In this document: in pieces, positions 26,442-40,747 of the stretch
How positions within the stretch are numbered: position 1 is the first letter of the stretch
Layout of the letters: the number at the start of each line of letters is the position of its first letter
NCBI GenBank assembly: GCA_900016675.1
Contig: LN483071.1
Span: 434,001 to 498,000 of the forward strand
Length of the DNA: 64,000 nucleotides
DNA from: Arthrobacter saudimassiliensis
Lineage (GTDB): Bacteria > Actinomycetota > Actinomycetes > Actinomycetales > Micrococcaceae
Direction: 5' to 3'
Notes under the pieces: model-generated
Databases searched by the model: none
What the model saw: the letters and a program-made list of their open reading frames with translations, nothing else
What the model was told of the DNA's origin: nothing
Position numbers and translations under genes: made by a program

Positions 26442-27638
26442 TCAGGCGTGCGGCCAGCCGGTGTAGGCCTCGGCAAGGTAGGCCTGGCCGTGCCGGGAGG
26501 CGACGACGCCGCTCAGCTCGCCGAGGGCGCGGCGGCGCTCGAACGCGGAGGCGTCGGGGCGGGTGTGGAGCATGGAGGTCATCCAGTAGGAGAAGTTCTG
26601 GGCGCGCCAGACCCGCTGCAGGGCCTTGTCGCTGTAGCCGTCAAGCAGGTCCCGGGAGCCGGAGGCGTAGAAGGACTCGATGGCCTGGAAGAGTACGGAG
26701 ACGTCGGCCAGGGCGAGGTTCAGACCCTTGGCGCCCGTCGGCGGCACGGTATGCCCGGCATCCCCGGCCAGGAACATGTTGCCGTAGCGCATCGGCTCGC
26801 AGACGTAGCTGCGGAACTTGAGCACGGTCTTGTCGAAGATCGGGCCGCGCTTGAGCTCGAAGCCGTCCGGCCCGTCGACCCGGCGCTGCAGTTCGTCCCA
26901 GATGCGGTCCTCGCTCCAGTCGTCCGGGTTCTCGTTCGGATCAGACTGGAAGTACATCCGCTGGACCGTGTCGCTGCGCTGGCTGATCAGCGCGAAGCCG
27001 TGGTCGGAGTTGGCGTAGATCAGCTCGGGGGCGCTCGGCGGAGCTTCGGTGAGGATGCCGAACCAGGCGAAGGGGTACTCGATGAAATGGTCGTTGCGCA
27101 CGTCGGCGGGAATCGAGCGGCGGCAGATGCCCTGTGATCCGTCGGCGCCGACGAGGATGTCGCAGTGGACCTCGTAGTCCGCGCCCTGGTCGTCGGTGAA
27201 GCGGATCTTGGGGCGGTCCGTGGCCTGGTCCAGGACCTCGGTGTCGGTGACGGCGTACCGGACGTCGCCGCCGTCGCGCTCCCGGGCCGCGGCAAGGTCG
27301 ACGAAGACCTCGTTCTGCGGGTAGAGCCAGACCGATTCGCCCACCAGCTCCTGGAAGTCCACGCGGTGGCTTTCGCCGCCGAAGCGCAGATCGATTCCGT
27401 CGTGCCGGTAACCGTCGCGGAGCACGCGGTCGCTGACGCCGCCCTCGGTCAGCATGCGGACTGAGCCGTGCTCGAGGATGCCGGCGCGGTGGGTGGTGCG
27501 GATGGTCTCATGGTCGCGCTTTTCCACGACGATGCTCTCGATGCCGGCCTGGCCGAGCAGGTGGGAGAGCATGAGGCCGGCGGGGCCTCCGCCCACGATG
27601 CCGACTTTGGTCCTGAGGACGGTGCGCTTCTCGCCCAT
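26442..27638 (-). CDS. pobA: 4-hydroxybenzoate 3-monooxygenase
   Basis: An FAD-dependent hydroxylase that converts 4-hydroxybenzoate to protocatechuate using NAD(P)H and oxygen. I choose the ATG at 27638, with AGGAG seven bases ahead, giving 398 residues (Pseudomonas PobA has 394). The FAD-binding GIVGGGPAGLMLSHLLGQAG is at about residue 13. The DG motif is in DILVGADGSQGICRR near 155 and the second FAD motif in FLAGDAGHTVPPTGAKGLN near 285. It lies upstream of pcaH on the same strand but with the operator region in between, so it may be a separate transcript. Confidence 0.96.
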   Translation of the reverse strand: MGEKRTVLRTKVGIVGGGPAGLMLSHLLGQAGIESIVVEKRDHETIRTTHRAGILEHGSVRMLTEGGVSDRVLRDGYRHDGIDLRFGGESHRVDFQELVGESVWLYPQNEVFVDLAAARERDGGDVRYAVTDTEVLDQATDRPKIRFTDDQGADYEVHCDILVGADGSQGICRRSIPADVRNDHFIEYPFAWFGILTEAPPSAPELIYANSDHGFALISQRSDTVQRMYFQSDPNENPDDWSEDRIWDELQRRVDGPDGFELKRGPIFDKTVLKFRSYVCEPMRYGNMFLAGDAGHTVPPTGAKGLNLALADVSVLFQAIESFYASGSRDLLDGYSDKALQRVWRAQNFSYWMTSMLHTRPDASAFERRRALGELSGVVASRHGQAYLAEAYTGWPHA

Positions 27639-27711
27639 GCGGAAACTCCTAGAAAGAGGGGAAAGGTCTGCCTCCAGTGTGATGGGCTGCACAGCCGCAC
27701 ACACAGGCGGT

Positions 27712-27726
27712 TCTCATTCAATGAGA
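27712..27726. promoter_or_regulatory. Perfect 15-base palindrome upstream of pobA
   Basis: TCTCATT-C-AATGAGA lies 74 bases upstream of the pobA start and 11 bases downstream of the neighbouring regulator gene. The position and dyad symmetry fit an IclR-family operator for pobA. It differs in sequence from the GTTCAC sites in front of pcaH, which suggests that a different regulator acts here, perhaps the adjacent one. Confidence 0.45.
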
Positions 27727-27737
27727 TGACGCACGCC

Positions 27738-28547
27738 TCATGACGACGACGCCTGCGGCGGGGAGGCGCCCTGTCCGGCATGGTGGGGCCCGGCCGCGCC
27801 GGCATGCACTCCCAAGGCCCGCGAGATGCCCCGTGCGGCGGTCATGAGCGCCGGGACGGTCGCAGCGGTGTTCTCGCGTCCGGTCGGCACCACCACCCCC
27901 AGCGCCGCGACCGCGCTCCCCTGGCGCCCGAAGACCGGCACGGCGATTCCGGTGGTCTCGGCGATCACCGTGCCGGGCAGGGCCGCGTAACCGCTGCGCC
28001 GGACTTCACCCCACTGCCGCCGCAGGTCGGCGGCGGCCGGGAACGGGTCGGGCTGCTCCGCGTTGCGCTGCAGATAGGCTTCCTGGACATGCCGGGGTGA
28101 ATGGGCCATCAGGACCATGCCCGAGGAGGAGATGTGCACCGGCAGGCGGCCGGCCACCTTCGCCTGGTTGAGCACCGACCCACGGCTGGAGAGCCGCTCG
28201 ATGAAGAGCACCTCGCCGTCCTGCAGCACCGAGAGCTGGGTGTGCTGGCGCACCACCGCCTGGATGTCCTCCATGAACGGCTGTGCCACCTGCTTCAGGT
28301 CCGCGGCGGCGGAGCTGCGGTTGGCCAGTTCCCAGAGCCGAAGGCCCAGGCGCACCTGCCCGTCCGCGTCGCGCTGCAGCAGCTGGTGGTCGGTGAGCTC
28401 GCGCACCAGCCGATGCGTGGTGGACAGCGGCAGGCCGGCGCGGCGCGCCAGCGCGGCCACCGGCAGTGCGGGGTGGCCGGCGTCGAAGGCGCTGATGATT
28501 CGGACGATCCGGGTGGTCATGGACTCCCCGGACGGTGAATTGGCCAT
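27738..28547 (-). CDS. IclR-family regulator next to pobA (PobR candidate)
   Basis: A 269-residue regulator. The N-terminal winged helix covers about residues 10-75 (RIVRIISAFDAGHPALPVAALARRAGLP, split here into RIVRIISAFDAG and VAALARRAGLPLSTTHRLV), and the IclR effector domain follows (GRLPVHISSSGMVLMAHSP, ETTGIAVPVFGRQGSAVAAL). The ATG at 28547 has no ribosome-binding site and may be leaderless; an internal ATG at 28520 is preceded by GGGGAG and is an equal candidate. It is divergent in sequence from the IclR protein at 18684. Position upstream of pobA suggests control by 4-hydroxybenzoate, as inference. Confidence 0.82.
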   Translation of the reverse strand: MANSPSGESMTTRIVRIISAFDAGHPALPVAALARRAGLPLSTTHRLVRELTDHQLLQRDADGQVRLGLRLWELANRSSAAADLKQVAQPFMEDIQAVVRQHTQLSVLQDGEVLFIERLSSRGSVLNQAKVAGRLPVHISSSGMVLMAHSPRHVQEAYLQRNAEQPDPFPAAADLRRQWGEVRRSGYAALPGTVIAETTGIAVPVFGRQGSAVAALGVVVPTGRENTAATVPALMTAARGISRALGVHAGAAGPHHAGQGASPPQASSS

Positions 28548-28586
28548 GCGTTAACTTTGGCACAGGCCTGCTCCCGGGCACGTCGG

Positions 28587-29174
28587 CTAGAGCGTCTCCG
28601 GAATCCGGCGCCCGGGGAACAGCTCCGCGTACTGCCGCCGATACATCCGCCGCCCCACCAGCCGGTAGGCCAGACGGACCGGCGGGGGTATCTCCTTGAA
28701 CAGTTCCTTCCGGTCCTGCGGAGGATTGGTGGCCAGCACCATCCCGAGATAGCTCACCAGGAATTTCCGGTCGAACTGCGCGACACCGTGCTGGGCGACC
28801 GCGCTCATTTCCTTTTCGCTCAGGACCCGGTCGACGACGGGCATCACTTCGGTGACCTCCCGTCGCAGGTGGACCTTGAGCAGGGAGGACAGCTCCTCAT
28901 ACCGTTCAGCGGTCTCCTCGCGCGACGCTGCCTCGGCTGTCTCCATCCACCGGCGCCGGACCGGTTCGATCCCTTCAATCAGCTGCGCCACCTGCCGGTG
29001 GTGCTCCAGCATCTGTGCGACGTGCAGGGCGCATCCCGGGGCCCGTCCGGCAAGGGCCGGATACATGAGCACGTCCTCACCCTCATGGTGGACGTGGAGC
29101 ACGCCGTCGAAATTGCCGAGCACTTCTCCGACGTATGCCGCGCGGGCTCTGTCCCCGTCGTCGGTGGACCGCAC
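28587..29174 (-). CDS. Hemerythrin-like HHE domain protein, probably 5'-truncated
   Basis: From a GTG at 29174 the product has 195 residues. Putative metal ligands are visible as HVHHEGEDVLMYPAL near residue 27, HVAQMLEHHRQV near 52 and HLRREVTEVMP near 101. Helix A of the usual four-helix bundle, with the first histidine, is missing. The frame upstream of the GTG continues without a stop through family-like residues (AYDEAPGLVRSTDD) but has no start codon before it reaches the rpoC terminator hairpin. The start has no clear ribosome-binding site. The gene may be a decayed remnant or may start at the GTG or at CTG 29177. Partners and substrate (oxygen, NO or iron) are unknown. Confidence 0.6.
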   Translation of the reverse strand: MRSTDDGDRARAAYVGEVLGNFDGVLHVHHEGEDVLMYPALAGRAPGCALHVAQMLEHHRQVAQLIEGIEPVRRRWMETAEAASREETAERYEELSSLLKVHLRREVTEVMPVVDRVLSEKEMSAVAQHGVAQFDRKFLVSYLGMVLATNPPQDRKELFKEIPPPVRLAYRLVGRRMYRRQYAELFPGRRIPETL

Positions 29175-29224
29175 CAGGCCGGGCGCCTCGTCGTAGGCCC
29201 ATGCCTGCGGAAACGACTTAAACG

Positions 29225-29260
29225 GGAAGGACCCCTCCTTCGCAAAGGAGGGGTCCTTCC
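29225..29260 (-). terminator. rpoBC terminator hairpin
   Basis: A perfect 16-base stem GGAAGGACCCCTCCTT / AAGGAGGGGTCCTTCC with a 4-base loop begins 19 bases after the rpoC stop. On the minus strand it is followed by CGTTTAAG, a weak T-stretch. Confidence 0.75.
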
Positions 29261-29279
29261 GTGTCAGCTGCGGGTTTCC

Positions 29280-33170
<3,891 letters not shown>

Positions 33171-33232
33171 GGGTCCCTGTTCTCTCTTGTTCTCTAAATC
33201 TGAATGTCTCGGGTGCGGAAGAGGTTTCGGGC

Positions 33233-33364
33233 GGCCCCTGCGGGGCTTGGAACGGCGGCAACGAAATTTCCGCGCTCGCAGAGCTCGCGGGAAATATTAA
33301 AGCCGCCTTCCTCCAAGCCCCTTCGGGGCCGGTGGCAGGCCCGGGCGTTCAACCCGGGCCTGCC
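33233..33364 (-). promoter_or_regulatory. Large hairpin pair in the rpoB-rpoC spacer
   Basis: A long interrupted stem spans 33233-33330: GGCCCC with GGGGCC, GGGGCTTGGA with TCCAAGCCCC, GGCGGC with GCCGCC, and an inner ATTTCC with GGAAAT. Next to it, 33334-33364 forms a perfect 12-base stem (GGCAGGCCCGGG) with a 7-base loop, 7 bases after the rpoB stop. Possible roles are an RNase III processing site, attenuation between rpoB and rpoC, or transcript protection. The pairings are seen in the sequence; the role is open. Confidence 0.5.
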
Positions 33365-33371
33365 GGTCCTG

Positions 33372-36872
<3,501 letters not shown>

Positions 36873-37485
36873 GAGGGATCCTTCCACAGACCTTCAGGCG
36901 TGTTTCGCGCTTCTCCCCCTGCCCGCTGCGGACAGAGTCCGCACGCATGGCGCCGGCCGGCAACGGACCGGCGGAACAAAGCCCACCGCTATATGAAGGC
37001 TGAAGGTTAACAGAGGGAAGCAAATACCTACTATAGGCTTTTCGGGCACAGAAGTCTACCCGGTCCCGCGATCCCGGTGCGCTCAACCTCGTCGCTGCGC
37101 CGGGTTCCTGTCTCCGGGCTTCCCTCTGCAAGGAGCCGGTCCCGGACGGTGACCGGGAAGGACAGTACTGCCGCGGCGCGCTGCCGGGGAGCTGCGGGAT
37201 GTTCGCTTCGAACTGCCGGCTTGCACCGGCTTGCCGGGCGCACCGCTGACGCACCGAACAAGAGACAGACTACCCCAGATTCCGCGCGGGCGCCTCATTT
37301 CCGGCGTTTTCCGGGGATAACGCAGCCGGCGGACCGTCCGGCGGTGACGCCGGGGCCACTTCGGCGCAGCCGCCGGCCGGTGCCGTCCCGGCCTCCCGCT
37401 CTCCGGCGGCCACTGCCCCATCAGCGGGCGCGCCTGTACTCTAAGGGGCAGCATCCGTTTCGACGACGAAAGTGATTCGACGCAC
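36873..37485. other. Divergent control region between rpoB and the thiolase gene
   Basis: This 613-base stretch has no convincing gene. Its left part is the rpoB leader of about 150 bases, with a 7-base hairpin TGCGGAC/GTCCGCA (36927-36943) and a GC-rich hairpin near 36950-36975. The right part must hold the promoter of the thiolase gene; TACTCT at 37437-37442 is a possible -10 box 43 bases before its ATG. Short open frames here have no ribosome-binding sites or coding features. Confidence 0.4.
37030..37058 (-). promoter_or_regulatory. rpoB: Promoter of rpoBC
   Basis: The minus strand reads TAGACT, 17 bases, TATAGT. This is a good vegetative-type -10 with a partial -35 (TTGACA consensus) at ideal spacing. 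Transcription would start near 37023, leaving a leader of about 150 bases before rpoB. Confidence 0.6.
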
Positions 37486-38706
37486 ATGAGTATTCCCGCG
37501 CAGGGCGCAGGCGCCCCGACGCCCGAGGTGGTCATCGTCGGCGGGGCACGCACCCCGCAGGGCCGGCTGAAGGGCCAGCTCGCGGCGTTCACCGCCGTCG
37601 AGCTTGGTTCATTCGCGATTGCCGGCGCCCTGGAGCGCTCCGGCGTCCCGGCCGGCGACGTCGATTCCGTCATCATGGGCCACGTGGTGCAGGCCGGCTG
37701 CGGCCAGAATCCGGCCCGGCAGGCGGCCCTCGGCGCGGGCATCGGCTGGAACGTGCCCGCCGTGACGGTCAACAAGGTCTGCCTTTCCGGGCTGGCCGCG
37801 GTGATCGACGCCGCCCGCCTGATCCGCGGCGGCGAGGCCACGCTGGTGGTCGCCGGCGGCCAGGAGTCCATGACCCGCGGCCCGCACCTGCTTCCCGGCT
37901 CACGCCAGGGCTGGAACTACGGCAACATCTCCGTGCTCGACTCCGTGGCGCACGACGGCCTGACGGACGCATTCGACGGCGACTCCATGGGCGTATCCAC
38001 CGAACGCGGCAACACCCGGCTCGCGATCAAGCGGCTGGAACAGGACGAGGTCGCCGCGGCGTCGCACCGGCGCGCGGCCGCCGCTGCCGATGCGGGAGTC
38101 TTCGACGTCGAAATCGTGCCCCTGACGGTGCCGCAGCGCCGCGGCGAGCCCCTCGTGCTCTCCGCCGACGAGGGCGTGCGGCCGGGCACCACGGTGGACA
38201 CACTGGCCGCCCTGCGCCCCGCCTTCGATCCCGAGGGCACGATCACGGCGGGCAACTCCTCGCCCCTGTCCGACGGCGCCAGCGCGCTCGTGCTGGCCAC
38301 CCGGGAATACGCCGAGGCGAACGGCCTGCAGGTCCTCGCCTCCGTCGGCCTCCCGGGCCAGGTGGCCGGGCCGGACAACACGCTCCATTCGCAGCCGTCC
38401 AACGCACTGTTCCAGGCCCTGGAACGGGCGGGCTGGACGACGTCGGACCTCGATTTCATCGAGATCAATGAGGCCTTCGGCGCGGTGGCCGTGCAGTCAC
38501 TGAATGAACTGGGCATCGACCTGGACCGCTGCAACATCCACGGCGGCGCGATTGCGCTGGGCCATCCGATCGGCGCCTCGGGCGCCCGGCTGGCCCTGCA
38601 TGCCGCCCACGAACTGTTCCGGCGCGGTTCGGGCCGTGCCGGCGTCTCGCTCTGCGGCGGCGGCGGCCAGGGCGAGGCCCTGCTGCTCTACCGCGACGGA
38701 GAGTGA
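37486..38706 (+). CDS. Thiolase family protein (acetyl-CoA C-acetyltransferase type)
   Basis: A 406-residue thiolase. The nucleophilic cysteine is in VNKVCLSGLAAV near residue 98, with INEAFGAVAVQSL near 330, GGAIALGHPIGASGAR near 362 (histidine) and SLCGGGGQGEA near 390 (second cysteine). It probably acts in acetoacetyl-CoA formation or breakdown, or in beta-oxidation; the exact substrate cannot be told. It is only distantly similar to the pcaF product in this window. It is transcribed towards ybaK, which it overlaps by four bases, on the strand opposite to rpoB and rplL. Confidence 0.9.
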   Translation: MSIPAQGAGAPTPEVVIVGGARTPQGRLKGQLAAFTAVELGSFAIAGALERSGVPAGDVDSVIMGHVVQAGCGQNPARQAALGAGIGWNVPAVTVNKVCLSGLAAVIDAARLIRGGEATLVVAGGQESMTRGPHLLPGSRQGWNYGNISVLDSVAHDGLTDAFDGDSMGVSTERGNTRLAIKRLEQDEVAAASHRRAAAAADAGVFDVEIVPLTVPQRRGEPLVLSADEGVRPGTTVDTLAALRPAFDPEGTITAGNSSPLSDGASALVLATREYAEANGLQVLASVGLPGQVAGPDNTLHSQPSNALFQALERAGWTTSDLDFIEINEAFGAVAVQSLNELGIDLDRCNIHGGAIALGHPIGASGARLALHAAHELFRRGSGRAGVSLCGGGGQGEALLLYRDGE

Positions 38707-39281
38707 GCACCACCCCCGACGGCCGGCCGGGCGGCACGAAGGCTTCGCCGTCCGGCACTCCGATGGATGGGGCCGCAGCGCAGAGACCGGATGTCCGTCC
38801 CGGGACGCCGGCGGCGAATCCAAGGGTGGTGCGCGCCGTCCGCGACGCCGGGCTCGACGTCGAGTTCACCGTCCGGCCGCCGGCGGCGAACCTGCCGGAA
38901 GCCGCGGCCCTGCTCGGCATCACCGCCGCCGATGTCGTGAAGTCGCTGGTCGTACGCCGCAGCGGGGGCGAGTACCTGTTCGCCCTCGTCCCCGGAGACC
39001 GGCAGATTTCCTGGCCGAAGCTGCGCGCCGCGGTCGGCGTCAACAAACTGTCGATGCCCTCCCCCGCAGTGGCCCTCGAGGCGACCGGATACGAACGCGG
39101 CACCATTACGCCCCTGGGCAGCAGCAGCGCCTGGCCGGTGTACGCCGACGAACGGATCCGGGGCCGCCGCGTCTCGATGGGAGCAGGCGCCCACGGCGTG
39201 AACCTGTTCGTGTCCGCGGATGACCTGCTGCAGGCCCTGGCGGCCGTCGTCACCGACATCACCGACCCGAATCCGGCGTAG
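38703..39281 (+). CDS. YbaK/EbsC family aminoacyl-tRNA deacylase
   Basis: A 192-residue member of the YbaK/ProX family, which in characterised members removes misacylated amino acids (for example Cys from tRNA-Pro). The first 40 or so residues are a Gly/Pro-rich lead; the domain begins at VRAVRDAGLDVEF. The conserved lysine is in DVVKSLVVRRSGGEY near residue 80. GTITPLGSSSAWPVYADERI (near 138) is the family C-terminal region. The GTG start overlaps the thiolase stop (GTGA). It converges on rplL with a bidirectional hairpin between them. Substrate not predictable. Confidence 0.88.
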   Translation: MSTTPDGRPGGTKASPSGTPMDGAAAQRPDVRPGTPAANPRVVRAVRDAGLDVEFTVRPPAANLPEAAALLGITAADVVKSLVVRRSGGEYLFALVPGDRQISWPKLRAAVGVNKLSMPSPAVALEATGYERGTITPLGSSSAWPVYADERIRGRRVSMGAGAHGVNLFVSADDLLQALAAVVTDITDPNPA

Positions 39282-39346
39282 CCCGCGCAGCGGGTACAAC
39301 GGCGCGGGCCGGCAGCGCCTGAGCAGCGCCTAAGCAGCGGTTAACG

Positions 39347-39383
39347 GGAAAGACCCCGCTCCCAGTGGGAGCGGGGTCTTTCC
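39347..39383. terminator. Bidirectional terminator between ybaK-like gene and rplL
   Basis: A perfect 17-base stem (GGAAAGACCCCGCTCCC and complement) with a 3-base apex lies between two convergent genes, 65 bases after the ybaK-like stop and 30 bases after rplL. It can serve both strands. Confidence 0.75.
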
Positions 39384-39413
39384 GTAAGCAGCTGCCGGCG
39401 GACCGGCGGAATA

Positions 39414-39794
39414 CTACTTGAGGGTGACGGTGGCGCCGGCGGCCTCGAGGGCTTCCTTGGCCTTGTCGGCGGTCTCCTTGTTCGCGCCTTCCAGCACGGC
39501 CTTCGGAGCGGAGTCGACCAGGTCCTTGGCTTCCTTCAGACCCAGGGAGGTCAGCGCGCGGACCTCCTTGATGACGGCGATCTTCTTGTCGCCGGCAGCT
39601 TCGAGGATGACGTCGAACTCGGACTTCTCCTCAGCGGCAGCGGCGTCTCCGCCACCGGCGGCCGGGCCGGCAACGGCAACGGCGGCAGCGGTGACGTCGA
39701 AGGTCTCCTCGAAGACCTTAACGAAGTCGGAGAGCTCGATGATGGTCATTTCCTTGAAAGCTTCGAGGAGCTCTTCGTTGGTGAGCTTCGCCAT
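39414..39794 (-). CDS. rplL: 50S ribosomal protein L7/L12
   Basis: L7/L12 forms the ribosomal stalk that recruits translational GTPases. The 126-residue protein shows the N-terminal dimerisation helices ([22 protein letters not shown]), an Ala/Gly hinge near residues 38-52 and the conserved C-terminal domain ([39 protein letters not shown]). It lies 59 bases downstream of rplJ and ends in a bidirectional hairpin, so rpoBC is transcribed separately. Confidence 0.98.
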   Translation of the reverse strand: MAKLTNEELLEAFKEMTIIELSDFVKVFEETFDVTAAAVAVAGPAAGGGDAAAAEEKSEFDVILEAAGDKKIAVIKEVRALTSLGLKEAKDLVDSAPKAVLEGANKETADKAKEALEAAGATVTLK

Positions 39795-39853
39795 GGTGTG
39801 GCGTCCTTCCTAGTAAGTGGTGCTCAGCACCGGGAGTTTGGAAAGAAGAGTTC

Positions 39854-40423
39854 TTACTCTTCGGTGGCGGCTTCGGCAGCCGGAGCTTCTTCTGCGGCAG
39901 CCGGGGCTTCGTCCGCAGCGGGAGCAGCGGCGGCGCCGCCCTCTTCCTCGAGCTTCAGGCGCAGAGCGTCCATGGTGCGGGCCAGGGCGGACATCGGTGC
40001 CTTGAGGACACCGGCCACCCGGGCGAGCTGGAACTCGCGGGACTCGAGCGCAGCCAGTTCGGCAACACCGGAGGCGTCGAGGGCCTTGCCCTCGAAGAGA
40101 CCGGTCTTGATGATCAGCTGCGGGTTTGCCTTGGCAAAGTCCGTGAGGCTCTTGGCGGCAGCAACTGCGTCACCCTTGATGAAGGCGATTGCAGTGGGGC
40201 CGGACAGCTGGCCGTCGAACGCGTCGATGCCGGCTTCCTTGGCTGCAATGCCGGTCAGGGTGTTCTTCACGACCGAGTACTTGGTGTCCTGGCCGAGCGA
40301 ACGACGCAGCTCCTTGAGCTGTGCAACGGAGAGCCCGCGGTATTCGGTTAGGACAGCAGCGGTCGAGTCCTTGAAATCGCTGGCGATTTCCTCGACGGCT
40401 GACACCTTGGTTGGCGTTGCCAT
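39854..40423 (-). CDS. rplJ: 50S ribosomal protein L10
   Basis: L10 anchors L7/L12 dimers to 23S rRNA. The 189-residue protein begins MATPTKVSAVEEIASDFKDS and contains VLTEYRGLSVAQLKELRRSL and KNTLTGIAAKEAGID in the rRNA-binding part. The L12-binding helix is in the C-terminal third, followed by an Ala/Glu/Pro-rich tail of about 30 residues. A GGAAGGAGG ribosome-binding site precedes the ATG. The leader holds two hairpins of the kind expected for L10 autoregulation. Confidence 0.97.
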   Translation of the reverse strand: MATPTKVSAVEEIASDFKDSTAAVLTEYRGLSVAQLKELRRSLGQDTKYSVVKNTLTGIAAKEAGIDAFDGQLSGPTAIAFIKGDAVAAAKSLTDFAKANPQLIIKTGLFEGKALDASGVAELAALESREFQLARVAGVLKAPMSALARTMDALRLKLEEEGGAAAAPAADEAPAAAEEAPAAEAATEE

Positions 40424-40476
40424 AACCCTCCTTCCGGGGAATTGGTGCCGGTGGATCGGGTCCCGAACATAAGAAA

Positions 40477-40524
40477 CGCCCCGGGCAGATGCACGGGGCG
40501 CCGGAGGGCATGCACGCGCATGCC
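40477..40524 (-). promoter_or_regulatory. rplJ leader with paired hairpins (L10 leader candidate)
   Basis: In the minus-strand RNA a perfect 7-base stem GGCATGC/GCATGCC with a GCGT loop (40507-40524) is followed by a GC-rich stem CGCCCCG/CGGGGCG (40477-40500) and then UUUCUUAUGUU. The second hairpin plus U-rich stretch looks like an attenuator, about 55 bases before rplJ. By analogy with other bacteria, L10(L12)4 could bind here. Regulation is inferred. The rest of the 324-base gap up to 40747 shows no gene. Confidence 0.5.
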
Positions 40525-40747
40525 GGAAAGCTTCCTTCGTTCACCTGCGCAGGCCGCCCCGGTGCGGGGACTTTCGGATCCTGTCCATCCCGTGTTTCCC
40601 GCGCAGCGGCCAGGTTGGCTTTTGCGAAGGGGGTGTGAACAGCATCGACCGACGGTCTTTGGTACGTCCAGAGTACGGGAGATCCTCCGCCGGGACAAAT
40701 CCACACGGGCACCGGGCGGATCCATCCCCCGCGGCGTCCGGAAACGG

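Noticed and set aside
36873-36887. GTG start of rpoB at 36887
   Set aside because: The spacing from GGAAGG to the TTG at 36872 is ideal, and relatives begin with MVASSTS; the GTG overlaps the ribosome-binding site itself.
37486-38706. A recent duplication of pcaF giving the second thiolase
   Set aside because: Apart from thiolase active-site motifs the two proteins differ widely, so they are separate paralogues.
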